Below the pieces are notes generated by a model, which did not search any database, had not been told where the DNA came from, and was given only the letters and a program-made list of their open reading frames with translations. Below, one piece after another: positions 24,255 through 36,674 of a stretch of DNA of 64,000 nucleotides. This stretch comes from Chinchilla lanigera (lineage: Eukaryota > Chordata > Mammalia > Rodentia > Chinchillidae). The DNA is taken from contig NW_004955476.1 in NCBI RefSeq assembly GCF_000276665.1, positions 8,057,642-8,121,641 on the forward strand, given 5' to 3'. Each line of letters starts with the position of its first letter. Position 1 is the stretch's first letter. Position numbers and translations under genes: made by a program.

Positions 24255-25675
24255 TTACCTTGATCTACATGTAATTGGGATATCTGTCATATCTGGAGGA
24301 CAAATGGTCAAACATTGGTGGCCTCCTATGACATCATCTGACTCCATATAACATTATATATGCCAAATGTTCTGGAGGGAAAAGCAGAAAGTAAAGCCCA
24401 TCTAACTTGCCCAACTGGATCAAAAGAGAAGGATTTCACAAGAATTCAGCAGCACTCCTGGATATATAGCAAAACCTGTAAGCTCATAAATGATGTTAAG
24501 TTTTCAGGATGCCAAAAAGCAGTTAAAGGATAAGATAGAGGGAGAATTTCCTGACAAAATATGAGTATTGAGAGTAGTAGGGGAATACCTATCCATAGGC
24601 TGATATTTTTGAACAGGATTAAAAAAGAGTTTTACCAGACCAACATGAAATAAAAGGAAAACTCCACAGGAGATAATAAATTCAGAATACTTTCTTGATT
24701 GGGTAAATTTTCCATGATATCAACTCTGAAAAGATAGTTCAATAATAGCCAAGATGACTCCTCCTTGTCTATATTCGTTTTCCATTTTCAAAGCTACATT
24801 TGACCAAGTTTGTTTGAAATTTTTCACACCCACAAAGAAAAGTCATAAAAATATTTTTAAATCTTTATAAATTACCAGCAATGCCCATCCTGCTTTGCAC
24901 ATGTTTTCAAGTCACTCTGGTGTTCAGATTTTACTTGGGCAGTTAATGGAAAAATACCAAGAATATACAAAGAATAGCTAAATTCATTTGATAAAGGCCA
25001 AGTGTCCTCTAAAGCCTTGGAATAGCCTAGAATTTTCATCATCTCTGCCTATATCTTCCAATTCTATTCTTGTCATGTATTTATGCCCATGTCATTTTTC
25101 AAGTGTAAATGTTCTTCTATTCACAAAAATGAATGTGTCCCTGACATTGTTGAATATAATAAAACATTCTGCAAATTGAATGTGTTTTTATATTTGCTTC
25201 AAAAAATATAAGATTTTCCGGGAATCATGCAAGACACATTGTACCAGACTTATATTCATATATAAAGGATAAATGCACACAAAAGATAAAGGATATTGAA
25301 TAGTCAAGCAGAACAACAAATACTCTCCATATAATAGGTTGCAGGACTGTCATTTTTTCATCAAGTACTCATAGATTCCTTCCTTCCTTCCTTCCTTCAC
25401 TCATTAAGAATGAGTTTCTTGTGGAGGGGGCATGCAACTCTGAGGAGCAAGAATTTTGTTTTCATGAAATTTGCACTTTGCATGGGAAACAGATGCCACT
25501 CCACAAGTGAATAAACAAATGCCTCAGACTTTGTTAAATGGTTTGTAAGAAACAATGCACTATGAAACAGAACTTTTCCTGCATAGACTTGTGAATTACT
25601 TCCCTAAGGAAGTAGTATCCGAGGTCAAAGATTCCGAGTGGAAATTTAACAGGAAGCTGGGGGAGGATAGCATAA
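24255..25675. other. Unassigned AT-rich sequence
   Basis: No gene. A short (CCTT)n array lies at 25377-25399. Confidence 0.45.
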
Positions 25676-25679
25676 AGTC

Positions 25680-26049
25680 CTTGTCTTACTTTTCTCGTTG
25701 CTGAGAGAAATCTCTGACACTCAAAGTTAAAGAAGGAAATTTGACTCACAGTTCCAGTTCACAGTTGGCTCCAACGCACGGTGGCATGGCAGGGGAGAAA
25801 CAGTCTATGGTAAAGCAGGGCAGGCAGCAGGCATACAGCAGCATGGCAGCCAGCAGCAAGTAGCAAGCCTCTTGCTGTTCCTTATCTTACCCAGGCTTTG
25901 CCCCTTTGAAGGTGGGTAGCATTCCCACCCTCGATCTTAGCATTGCATCCTTAATTCCAAGATCACACACTTTACATCCAGCCACCTCCAAAAAGCCCAC
26001 CTGTGACTGCATGAGGCCTTGGGGGGACATCTAGATAAAAGCCATAACA
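25680..26049 (-). mobile_element. MaLR-type solo LTR (copy B), minus strand
   Basis: Same plan as copy A on the plus strand: 'tgtcttacttttctcgttg', 'aagttaaagaaggaaattt', a GC-rich middle and the end CCATAACA. More diverged than copies A and D, and the flanks show no clear target duplication. Confidence 0.65.
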
Positions 26050-26968
26050 GCCTTAAAGTTAAGGAGAACATGGTTTGTCCTAAACTCTAAAAGGGCAAAA
26101 TCCCCATATCAGAGAAAGTGAAGGAATTGCAGTCCTGAGATGAAGAAGTTGGAGAAGTGGTCAAAAGCCAGACCATGGAGTTGAAGGTCATGTTAAGGTT
26201 TTATTTTAATTTTTCCTGTTGGCAAGATAGCTTAAATCTATGCATGTAAAAAATCTTATTTCTACCTTAAAATTTATACTCTTGTAGGGGAATAGAAAGC
26301 AACTAAGAAAAGAATCCAGGTCATAAAATAATATTGTCATCCTATCAATGGATGATAATGACAAAGAGCCAAAAAGATACTGGGGGAAAAGACTTGGGAA
26401 TGTAATCTTCTTTCTAGTTACTTCCTTTTCCTGCACAGGTAGCATACATGAAGGCAGTGGTTTGGCAAAGGTAGGATACGTGTCCTGGCTACAACTCTGA
26501 TGAATGGCTTCACACTGTCTCTGACTTCTGATGAGCCATATTTTTCATTGTTATTTACAAGTTCAACTTCAAGGACCACGAACAATTTTTAAAATATTTT
26601 TAAAAACTGTCAATGCTATTTTATGCTAGAAATTCTTCTACTGCCTATATTCAGTTATTTGTAATTTAGTATGTTGAGTTAATGTACAATAAGAGATGCC
26701 TCCAGATTTTAGTTTATTTGGAGCAAAGGCCCTGTTTAGGACTGTTTGACAATTAGGTCAAGGAAAATGTAAAAATCCAGCGAAGGAGTGGCTGAAAAGA
26801 CCTAAAGAACCACATGTAGATTTACTTGAAGGAACTACAACCAGTGCACATAGGAACTGCAAATTTTTTAAGTCCCTACATTTGTATATATTTCTGAGTC
26901 CAAGTTTTCTCTTATACATGATATTTTCTTAACATGCATTCCTTTCTCTTCTTTGCAAGGTGAATTTT
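26050..26968. other. Unassigned sequence
   Basis: No gene and no named repeat. Confidence 0.45.
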
Positions 26969-26970
26969 CC

Positions 26971-27335
26971 TGTTCTATGGCTTCAATCTAAAATGTCCCC
27001 CAAAAGTCTCACATAGGAATTATGGCTTTTGAAAGGTGATGGAATCATGAAGGAGGAGAATGTGCTTTTAGCAAATAGGACCTGACAGGAGAGACAAGTT
27101 ACTGCTAGAGTGACCAGCAATGGGGTATTCTTGCTCTAGCTCCTCCCTTCTCTGCTTCCTGATCAGCATGAGATGAATACTTTTCCTCCAACATGGGATT
27201 CTTCCACGCTACTTCTGCTTTGCAGCTGGGTGAATGTGGACTGAACCTACTGACACTGTAAGCCAAAGTAAACCTCTCATCCTTTAGGTTGCAAGTGTCG
27301 GGTTTTCTCTCAGTGATAGAAAACTGATTAAAACA
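26971..27335 (+). mobile_element. MaLR-type LTR, plus strand
   Basis: Starts TGTTCTATGGCTTCAATCT, passes a 'catgaaggaggagaatgtg' block, a C/T-rich centre and 'gccaaagtaaacctctcatc' (AATAAA-like site), and ends 'gatagaaaactgattaaaac'. These are MaLR LTR landmarks in sense order. Confidence 0.65.
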
Positions 27336-27510
27336 CTCTACTTGTTCATAGAATTAGTGTCTCCAATTTCAGATTACTGATAGCTTTGATTTGCCATGGT
27401 GAACCTCCTACTAAGATGTGCAATGACTTTTCAACTCTGGAATCTTTCTCCTTCTCAACTCAAGTCTTTGTCTCTTCCTCCCAATTCCACTTCTTCAAGC
27501 TTCTGGAGAG

Positions 27511-27970
27511 TGCTATAGTTTACATAAGTGTGTATGATTTATACTCATGTGTAAAAGGCTTGGCCCCAGTCTCCTGCAGCCCATGGCACAATTAGAAGAT
27601 GGTAGAGGGCTGGGGATTTAGCTTAGCGGCACAGCGCCTGCCTAGCAAGTGCAACGTTGTGAGTTCAATTCCTGGTACCGGAGAAGAACAAAACAAAAAA
27701 AAAAGAAGATGGTGGAAACCTTAAGTAATGGAGCTTAGGAGGAGGTGAGAGGTCATAACAGGTATGCCCCCAGGGATGTTGGGAATCCAGTCCCTCACCT
27801 ATCTATTTATTTAATCCACATCAATGAGATGCCAACCACAAGCTCTCTGCCATGCCAACAGTGAAAAAGTAACAGGGCTAACAGACCACAGACAAAAACC
27901 CTCAAAACTGTCATTCAAAATAAACCTCTTCAGGAATTTTGTTACAGTGGTGGAAGACTGACTAGTACGA
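27511..27970 (+). mobile_element. MaLR-type LTR interrupted by an ID SINE
   Basis: Starts TGCTATAGTTTACATAAG, has 'aaaggcttggccccagt', 'aaccttaagtaatggagct' and 'gaggtgagaggtcat', then 'ttcaaaataaacctcttc' (poly(A)-signal region) and ends 'ggaagactgactagtac'. An ID element splits it at 27604-27703, so the LTR is older than that insertion. Confidence 0.65.
27594..27713 (+). mobile_element. ID SINE with perfect target duplication
   Basis: A tRNA-Ala-derived rodent ID element with RNA polymerase III internal promoter: A box TAGCTTAGCGG and B box GTTCAATTCC, then an A-rich tail. The element (27604-27703) is flanked by the direct repeat AGAAGATGGT at 27594-27603 and 27704-27713, the mark of L1-mediated insertion. 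Low divergence suggests a fairly recent event. Confidence 0.93.
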
Positions 27971-27974
27971 ATTA

Positions 27975-29245
27975 TTTCAGTCTGTGGTTGCTTTTCAGTT
28001 TGTTCAGTTTCCCACCATGGAAAAAATTCATTATCCTAATGGAGGAGTTTGGTAACTATGGTTGCCCAGGATGGAGATAGTAGTCAAATTTCATTAATTT
28101 TGAACATGAAGCTTAACCTAGAAACTGAGAAAATGAATGAACTCATCCTCAAGTTTTCAAGCTAACCAACACCTCTGCAAAAGAATATTTTAAAAAGACA
28201 GTCGTTAACAACTTATTGAGTATCCCGATTAAACAAGATGTGGGCATTGGGGATCTTTGATTTCTTTTTTAGCTATAAATTACCTAGTAGCACTCAACTA
28301 CCTAAGCTATAAATTGTTATAAACTTTAAGGACAGCATGTTGCTTCCCACTTGCAGGATGAGCCTATCACGCGGGTGAAGCTGGGCTTTAAAGCTGGAAT
28401 GAAGAAAGGACAAGCGCTTTCCTGATCACAGACATTTATTTTTCCCTTGTTGAAGCCGTCACTATGCCCCTGTAGGAAGATGGAGGAGAGAAAATGAGAC
28501 ATCGTTTTAGCTGAGTGGGAGTCGACAGCGGAGGAAGATGGCTGGGGACAGCTCAGAGTACACTCCACTTTTCAAATCCCTGACCCCTCAGTGCAGGATA
28601 GGAACTCTGGAGCCATCTAGTGGTGCATCGTCCTTGAAACTGTTGAGAGGAGACTTGGTTTAGAGGTGAGCAAAAGTCCAGGGCAACTCCAGAGGAACTG
28701 TCTGTCTAAAAGGTCCACCACAGACGTGCCACTGCCGCAACCAGGCAACTCCGGCTGTGGATGCCTGGTTCCAGGAAAGAAGTTAGCATCCCCACCCCTG
28801 GGTCTTTCCCCTGACGACCACATCCTAGAACACTGTTCTGAGGTGTGCGTCATCTGGTGAACCAAGTAGGGTGAAATATTTAGTTATTTTGAAAACTGAG
28901 CCCCTGTAATGCAATAAGATTGCAAGATCGCATCTATCCAGGGGACCTTACTTATTATGTGCGGCTGACTTCTTCTGGATTCCTAAATGACTCTACTTAT
29001 TTGTAAGTAAACACTATTGGGCTGAGGTTAGATTGTCAAAAATTATTCAGATGCTTTTGTTGTTGGAGTCCTACTCTGTTTTAACAGATCTTTATGGAGC
29101 TTGAGAAATAGGAAGACTGGGGTCCATTTCTGTTCCTGAAGTTGAAACCAGTCTTCTGTAGAGTAGGCTAAAACTGAAATACTTGGAAGAGATTCTCCTT
29201 AAAAGTTATGCTGGTGCTCATTTTGCTTTATTCATTTTACTTGAT
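27975..29245. other. Unassigned sequence
   Basis: No gene. A CTCF-like motif lies at 28608-28626. Confidence 0.45.
28608..28626 (-). promoter_or_regulatory. CTCF-like motif
   Basis: The minus strand reads TGCACCACTAGATGGCTCC, close to the CTCF core (CCASYAGRKGGC). Occupancy cannot be judged from sequence. Confidence 0.45.
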
Positions 29246-29251
29246 AAACTA

Positions 29252-29442
29252 AATTGTGCTCTCAAAAGTTGTTCTTAAATTTAGGCATGAGTCAGAAGCA
29301 ACACAGGTCCTATTCATATGTGGACACCTGGGCCCCTCTCTCAGAGTTTTTGTGGTAGATAGGTTTGGGACAGGGTCAAGAGATTGCACTTGAGCAAATT
29401 GCCAAGAGATACTGATACTGTTGACTGAGGGTACCTTGTGAA
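29252..29442 (-). repeat. MER5A-like hAT MITE, minus strand
   Basis: The minus strand reads 'gtgattcacaaggtaccctc', 'cagtatcagtatctcttgg', 'ccctgtcccaaacctatct', 'aaactctgagagaggggcc' and a TTTAAGAAC-type end. This is the block order of the non-autonomous hAT-Charlie element MER5A. Confidence 0.65.
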
Positions 29443-29444
29443 TC

Positions 29445-32340
29445 ACTGCTGTGGAGAATTAAGGCATGAAGTCTCACATTTTCATTTTGTTTCCCTGACT
29501 TTAAGTCAAGACCGACCCTCTCTTTCAGAGCCCTCCACTGTGTAACAGATTACTATTATTGATAATTCTTCTACGTTCCCACAGACCAACTCTTCAAATG
29601 AAATATCTTTCACAGAACTCCATTGATTAAGACAGGTTAAAAAAAAAAGCTGCTCTGATTAAAATGAACACCTCTGGCTTTCATCAGTCCGCACCAGCCT
29701 CCACAAGAGATGCTCAGATCACATCTGCAGAAACCCTAAGCCACTGTGGGAAGCTGGAGGCCACGGGGTTGTTAGTACGACTGCTGTCCTCTTAGCCCCA
29801 CCCTACGATGGCCAGCAGCTTCTCAGAACTTCTGCTCATCATCCAGTCTTTGACCTCTAGCCTCAAATACCAGCTCCTACAAAGGAGCCCTTCTGTGCCC
29901 CGCCATTGTATGCTACTGAGTGGGGCACGGGGCAGTTAGAAAGAGGACAGTGTGCTAGTTTATTTCAGAATAACACTTGATGACAAAATTCATTTCACGA
30001 TGCTAGTCTGTGAGTACTTGGTGATGCCATCATGACAGCATCTCACATAGATCAGTTCTCCAGCACTCCTGAATTGTCACCTCAAAATCTCCACTGTCTT
30101 GGCCTGGCCACTCCCTCTATGTCAATCCCACTTCCCACCAACTCCTTTAAAGATTATGGAACACTACAGCATCCAGGCTGGCCTTGAAATCAAAGGAACC
30201 CTCCATCGCACCCTGTTTATGGCCTTTCATTTCCTTATTTGCATGAACTGAATGTAAATTTCAGTGAGAATATATCCAGTAATCCATACTCTTTCCCCAG
30301 AAAGTTACACTACAATCCCTGTGTCTGTGTCTGCCTCTTAATCTGAACTATAAGAAAAATCAGATTTAAAATCACTAGTATTTAAGTATCCACTCTAGAC
30401 CTTGTTCGGTTCTTTGTTGGCTCTTCAAAAATGAGGCCAAAGAAACATTAGCTTATATAAAGCACGGATCTAGACACTAAAGTGATAATTACATGAGCAG
30501 ATCTGGACCTTAGTGCACAAAACACACATAATAAGCTGTTGATGACTGTGGATGTGTGTTTTCAGGCACCTGTATTAAGGTGAATATTGAAAATATGTGT
30601 GTATCTGTCATTACAATTCTCAGATATTTTTGTGCATTTATTTTGCTTGTTAGGATTGTAGACACCCCATATTCCTGAAGGGGTTTCACATGACTGAAAA
30701 AATCATCCAAATTAACTTTTCCAAGAAGCAGTACTGGTGCATAACTGTCAAAATGTGATAGCATCCTTTTCTTCTCTCCTCTTTGTAGCCATTGGTAGAA
30801 ATGCCCATGTTACCCAAGCTGATTGTTTATTTAACCTCAAATTAATTCATGCTACGGATGTAGAACACACAAAATGTCAAAGGAAACCCTACAAAAATGT
30901 ATTTAAAAGACATTCGTGGGGGCTTTAAGGGGACTGATTGAGCACCCTGCTCGTGGTAAGGAAGAGGAGGGCTGACATTTAAAAAGAGAGAAAAGTTGCT
31001 TGTCTTTATATCACAGAGCAATTGCAGGATCAAAAGCATCCCCCATGGTTCTCATTTCTAGGTGTAGTACCCTTCCTCTTAACCAGGAGCTACACGTAAC
31101 TCTCTCTGTACTTGGTACCCTGATACTTGGGTGGAGGGAAGCAATACTAATTCTCCCTGGAAGCAGTGTTCAATTTCCTATGGAGGAAAAGGGCATTTTG
31201 ATAGTGCGCTGAGGAAATTTGGATAGTAGTCCAAATAAATCCTCCAAGGCGGCAGACCTATGATTTGTCAAAGGTTGTTATAAAGACTATGCCCTTAAGC
31301 CAAACAAGCATCATCTTTGGGGAGATTTTATTTGTGTGATCAATTCATATCTGGACAGATCTTCCACTGGTTGGCATGGCAACTAACTGAAGTTCATTGA
31401 ACTTTCAGATGTGTGTGCTGACCGTCTAAAGCTGATTTCCCCTCATGGGAACCAGGAAAGGCTTTCTCTGTTAAACCTCTCCAGATGCATTCAAAAATGC
31501 ATTATTTTTCTCAAGCCTGCAAACACACACATGTGAGATTAGCAAAGTAATATTAGGAAAATTTCTTCTATCCTATATCATGATGATTTTCTTCTAATTC
31601 TTGGCAGATATGCCACAGATAAACTCCAGTATTGCCCTTTTTTGCCCATTTCTAGGTCTTTCCATGGCACTCTTAGGGTATATTTTTAAATATTGTTGAA
31701 AACACCTCATTGGTGATTTAGCCAAGTACTGGTATTGTATGCTGGGTTCACTAGGAAGAATTGAATCAGTGCATTTAAAGGAAAGAGTGTCGTGGACCTG
31801 CGCTAAGCGCTGTGGATGCAGAAGAGGAAGATGGCACTGGCTGTTCAGTGATGTATCATGCGATTTCAGCAAGAAGGTAAAGGAAAGACACATGGGCAAA
31901 GGGCCTGTCTCTGCCATACAAAACAGGAGGGAAAGAGACTCAGCCACGGCGCTAGTCTACCTTGACCCTGGTTAGTTCTCCACTTTGAAAGCCATGCTAC
32001 TTTAAGAATTGAAGAAGCTGAATAAACAGAGCAGGTATTTTCCCCAAAGGATGTGATACTTGACCTAAATGTGCACCTTAGAATTTTCTTGTCTCAGTAA
32101 TGAAAGAAATAACAAAAAAGGTTGGGGATAGCTCCTTATGGTCTCCTCTGGTCACGTTTGAATGTTATTCTAATTATTCCTTCCAGGAATGTCCTTGTTC
32201 CTTGCTTTTAATTTAACATCTACAAGCAGTATCTACTTTTCCAAATTTCTGAAGGATTTGATTTCTGAACTTCATTTTTCCGGAGGGTAAGAGCGATGTC
32301 TCAAGCATGCTGCTCTGGTCACTTCTTGGTGCTAGACCTG
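29445..32340. other. Unassigned sequence
   Basis: No named repeat and no coding context. Short frames only. Confidence 0.45.
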
Positions 32341-32344
32341 CCTG

Positions 32345-32363
32345 AGGCCCCCCTGCTGGTGAC
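32345..32363 (-). promoter_or_regulatory. CTCF-like motif
   Basis: The minus strand reads TCACCAGCAGGGGGGCCTC, close to the strong CTCF form CCACCAGCAGGGGGC. Confidence 0.5.
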
Positions 32364-32364
32364 A

Positions 32365-34075
32365 GATAAGGTGAGGACTCCTGGGGACTGTTTTCTTTCT
32401 TTCCTGGACCGAGGCCAATCCACTGCCAATGAGGGCGTTATCCTTCAATGACTTTATTGATCAATGATGATTAGGCCTAGGTTGCCGACAGGGTGCAGCT
32501 GACCGCTGGTATTTTTACACAAGTACTTAAAAGCCCTGAACTAAGACTTAATTGCATGTGGTTTTGTGGGCAGTGGGACTCTGGCACTCTCGTGTCTGGG
32601 GGTTTCTGACCATGAGACTGTTGTGTTGTGTGGATTTTCATTCATGGACAGGCCCTTGTGAGCTGAAGGCACCACCTTTGTTTGACTGGGCAAAAGGGAA
32701 GGGAGAACTGTTTAGGACTGGGCCCATCTAAGGCTGTGGGCACAAGGGAAGAGGAATTGAGGCACCAGTTCTGAATAAAACCCCACAGTGGGATTTGAAA
32801 GCTGTGGAGGACGGGGCTAAACGCTAACTTACACTGCCATCCGGTGGTATGAAGGAGAAAATTGTATTCTCATGGCAGCTGCGGCAACTGCAGGGAACTG
32901 AGTGATGAATAAGAGGCCAAAGGCTAAGGCTTCAGATAATGTACTTTTAATTAAAAATATCTCGGTGCCCACACTACTGCTCCAAATGAAAGGCTTTGGG
33001 GCATTTTCAAGAGTATTAAACAAAACAATCCTCTGAGATTTCCGATCATTTCTAAGGGCCTGAAGCCAAACCTCTCTCACTCAATGAAAAGCTAAGACTC
33101 CTGATGGAGCCTCATTGGTCCAGTACCCAAAGCCAAATAATGGCATCGAAATGCCACAAACCAAGCCCTCCAAGGGCTGAATGAGCGAGAAGGGGAAAGA
33201 AAGAAAGGGCAAGACACATAAATATTCACAACAAATAAGTATCAGTAGATGTGAACAATGAAAGAAAGCATTAGATTTGCAGCAAATGAATTCATGAATT
33301 TGAGACTAGTGGGTGGCTGTCATTTACAGAGTGTTCTCACACGAATCATTCCTTGATGCCCGTCAAAGAAAAAGAAATGCACCGATAGTTAAATAGACAA
33401 AGTAGACATTATTTAAGGCTATGAAAGTAGGGGTGATGGGGTAGTGGGAAATTACTGGAGGGCTTAGACAGGGGAGAGGGATGGCCAGTGAGAGGCATCT
33501 CCCTCCTTTGCCGGTTGGTGGAACATGGAAGCTTGGCCCTGCCTCTCCTGCAAAGGCTGGGACCCGCAGGCACTGCCTTTCGAGATTTGATGTGAAAAGG
33601 ATGTCTTTCCTGTCCTCGAGATAGATACTCCTGGGTAGTCAAAAATCTCTCTGGCAAGAGATTGGGAAAGGAACTGGATCTCAAAGGGACAGAGAAGGAA
33701 TTCACAGTGCAGGTTTTCTAAATTAAATACTGAATCTAAGAATGGGGACACCTGGGACCTAGAGCCAGGAAGAAACCTATCTAAAGCTTGGTGAAATTAA
33801 GCAAAATAGTAAGGCAGTCTTGTTGAGTCAGTCTTCTAATCTTTAAAATAGCGAGAATGATCCCAAATATTTTCAACATCCTCATTTATAAGAAAGAATA
33901 TAAATGCTGAACAAAAGACAAGCACTGGATATACTGGAAACTAAGAAATGCAGGAAACGTTGAAGTATGATTACAATTTTTCTCCATCCTAGTTTAGAAA
34001 CATGAACACATCCAACTCTTAAAGGAGTAAGCAGAAAAGGGAAAAATGTTTTTATACAGCAGAGCAGGTCTAATA
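32365..34075. other. Unassigned sequence
   Basis: No gene. A weak MIR-like stretch at about 33800-33935 is not called. Confidence 0.4.
32832..32848 (-). promoter_or_regulatory. CTCF-like motif
   Basis: The minus strand reads ACCACCGGATGGCAGTG, a good match to the CTCF core including the 3' GGCAGT. Confidence 0.45.
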
Positions 34076-34077
34076 GG

Positions 34078-34225
34078 AAACCTCAGATTCAGGTTTGACT
34101 CTCGCTGACCATGGAACGTTAAGAACTCTGCCTCATCTTTCTGAACCTTAGTAAACCAGGTGCAACAATACGTACCTCTTGGAGCTGTTGTACAATCTAA
34201 GTGAGAGAATGTGGGAAGACCAGGG
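34078..34225 (+). repeat. MIR SINE
   Basis: Blocks in order: 'gattcaggtttgactctcgc', 'tgaccatggaacgttaag', 'ctttctgaaccttagtaaac', 'caatacgtacctcttgg' and 'gttgtacaatctaagtgaga'. Confidence 0.7.
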
Positions 34226-34334
34226 AGCCTGCAGGGTGCGAGCAGAAGCTGAAGTTCACAGTCTAAATGTGTGGGATCGTTGTTGTGGCATTGAATGTTG
34301 TGCTGGGATTGTTGTTGGTTTGATTTACATAATC

Positions 34335-34450
34335 AGCAGGTATAACCCCCAAATGTGTTGTACTGATTCACCCCCAACCTCAGCACCTTACTAAAGTGAG
34401 AATTTGTTCCTTGAAAGAAGGTTATGAAATGTATTCTATGTATCACGATT
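34335..34450 (+). mobile_element. MLT1/MaLR-like LTR fragment
   Basis: 'gtactgattcacccccaacc' then 'tcagcaccttactaaagtga' resembles the 5' part of an MLT1 LTR. Fragmentary. Confidence 0.4.
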
Positions 34451-34454
34451 TTTC

Positions 34455-35555
34455 TTTGCATGGGATTCAGGGGATCCAGGTTGAGTTTGGCTGGGCTGAA
34501 ACCCAGTCTGTAGGTTCATTCTGGGCTTCCCTAGGTGCCTCTCCATATTCTGAGATGATACATTTTTCTCAGGATGACGGTACAAGTGAAGACAAAGTCT
34601 GCTCATAAAACCTCTGCAGAAATCCAATTGGCTGCTTTGAACCTGGGCAAGTTCCAAAGCAGGAGGTAGAAAATATGTGCCCAAAAGAGAAAGAGGGCAA
34701 ATATATCTCAGTCGTGCACTAAATTTCATCTATCATCTCCATACGCAGTGAGCTCTCCCTTCCATAGCTTGTTGTCCCAAATCTTTATATCTTCCTTGCA
34801 GATTGGCTGAGAGAGAGGAGGGTGTCTGGCTCTAAAGAAAAATCCCAATGGAACATGATTATGCTTCTAACATATTCCTGACTACAACTGAGGAAGAAAA
34901 CTGGACCCAAGGAGAATCTTGCATCCTTTGCAAAAGGATTTCATTATGCAGGTGCTTTACATTTTTTCACTTTTCTTTAAATGTTCGCCCTTATTGAGAA
35001 AAATTCCTATGACAAATTAAATGAAATGGAGATGCAAGGCTGAAGTGAGGGAATTGAATTTTCAAAGTGTAGGGGAAGTAAGCAACTATCAAAGGTGAGT
35101 GTGAGACAGAGAAGGATGAGTCCTTGCCCCCTTGTATCTCCCCACCTCCTACACACACAGCAACTAACAAACCTGCGTCACTGAGCTGAAAGAATTCATC
35201 TCTGAATATAGATCTCGGTTTAAATCATTCTGCAATGGTCCTACTGTGGCTTTGGAGAACAATGCCATCTCTTAAAATAACTCTGTTTTCACTGTGACCT
35301 TCAGTGCCTCTGGAAGTTTCTGATGATGAATGGTGAATAGTGAATGTCGGCAGAACGCAGCCCCTTAATTGCTAACACAGAAGTCACATAAGATTTTCAG
35401 TCCCTCTGTGCCCCAGTGCTTGGAAAAGATCACTGAGTCTGGATCTATGTAGAGCTACCAGATGAATCAGGATGAAAATTTCCATTTAAACCAGCTCCGT
35501 AGCATTTCCTGAAACACAGTGGCGAGGTAGTGGCAGGGAGCCCAGAGCACAGTTA
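34455..35555. other. Unassigned sequence
   Basis: No gene and no named repeat. Confidence 0.45.
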
Positions 35556-35599
35556 TGATGTACGTAGACTTCGGCCTCAGAAGGACGTGGAGTTGAAGG

Positions 35600-35780
35600 G
35601 TGACACTGCTCTCTCAAAGCTGTGTGGCGCTGAGCAACTTCTGTAATCCTTGTGCCTTTCCATCACAATGGCTGCAAAACAGACATCATTATCTCTCACA
35701 AGGTATTTGTGGGGATTTAACATGCTACTGTACGGAAAACAAGGCACACAGAAAATAGACAAAAGCAGGACGCTGCTGCG
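35600..35780 (+). repeat. MIR SINE
   Basis: 'agctgtgtggcgctgagcaa', 'ccttgtgcctttccatcaca', 'gacatcattatctctcacaa', then 'tttgtggggatttaacatg': the conserved MIR core and 3' part. The 131-codon minus frame over it (35577-35972) is antisense to this repeat. Confidence 0.65.
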
Positions 35781-36109
35781 ATGGCCATTATAATGTATTA
35801 CGGAATTTGTTTTCAACAGATACAGTAGGAAAGCAGCTCTGCAATCAAGCCGAGCAATGGTTAGGGCAGGGGTGTGGAAGCGCGGGGTAAGACAGGTAAG
35901 TGGGACCTCAGGCGAGGGGAGTGGTCCAATGTGAACCCAAGGCAATGAAATGACAAGAGGACCTTTTCTCATTAGGCCTCCTCTTCTCCAAGACTGAGTG
36001 TTACAAGCTGTGGGTTAGAGTGTCATGTTCACGTGGATGGCCCTGCCTGAATGACTGTGGTAGCGGAAGCTCTGTGCTGTAGTCTCCGCAGTGAAAGAGG
36101 GGAGGATGT

Positions 36110-36190
36110 AGGCCGACAGAATAACTCAGGCGCAAATGCCTGTGCAGTTTGGGCAAGGTCCTACGTTTGACCCTCAGCAGCAACAAAAAA
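36110..36190 (+). mobile_element. Old tRNA-type (ID-like) SINE
   Basis: Has an A-box-like 'aataactcaggcgc', a B-box-like 'cctacgtttgaccctcagc' and a short A tail. Diverged from the two young ID copies. Confidence 0.5.
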
Positions 36191-36389
36191 ATACGCGAGC
36201 TAATTTTATGTTAATGTGGCCGATCGATGAGGTGCCGAGATATGTGGCTCACCGTTACTGCGGCTGTGCCTGCGGAGGAGCTCCTGGATGCGATTCCTAC
36301 TGGAGCCAGTGAACTGGGGAGAGACTGCCTTCCTCAGGCAGCCTGGCTCACCCAACCCACTGGAGGCCTGAACAGAGAAAAGAAAACAA

Positions 36390-36670
36390 ACAAGCAAATA
36401 AAAACTGAGTGAGAGTTCCTGCTTTCAGCATGGCTATGGTCAGGTTCAGACACTGGGTTCTGTCTTCAGCCTCACAGCAGACTGTGCCTTCTACCACTGA
36501 TTCCCGTTTGCTGACTGTAGATCTTGGGAATCCCAAGGCTTCATATTGGCGTGTACTAATTCCTTAAAATAAGCTTCTTTCTATCTTTCTCTCTCCTTTC
36601 CCTCTCCCTCCCCTTCCTCCTCTCTCTGTCTCTGTTCTAGTTCTCTGGAGAAGCCAGACTAACACGCATG
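36390..36670 (+). mobile_element. MLT1-like MaLR LTR, 3' part
   Basis: 'gtagatcttgggaatcccaa', 'actaattccttaaaataagc' (poly(A)-signal region), a CT-rich insert (36575-36640), then 'agttctctggagaagccag' and 'actaacac': the MLT1-type 3' end in order. Confidence 0.6.
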
Positions 36671-36674
36671 GTGT

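Noticed and set aside
29249..29446. 65-codon minus-strand frame
   Set aside because: Lies entirely in a MER5A-like element.
35577..35972. 131-codon minus-strand frame
   Set aside because: Partly antisense to a MIR SINE, with no coding features.
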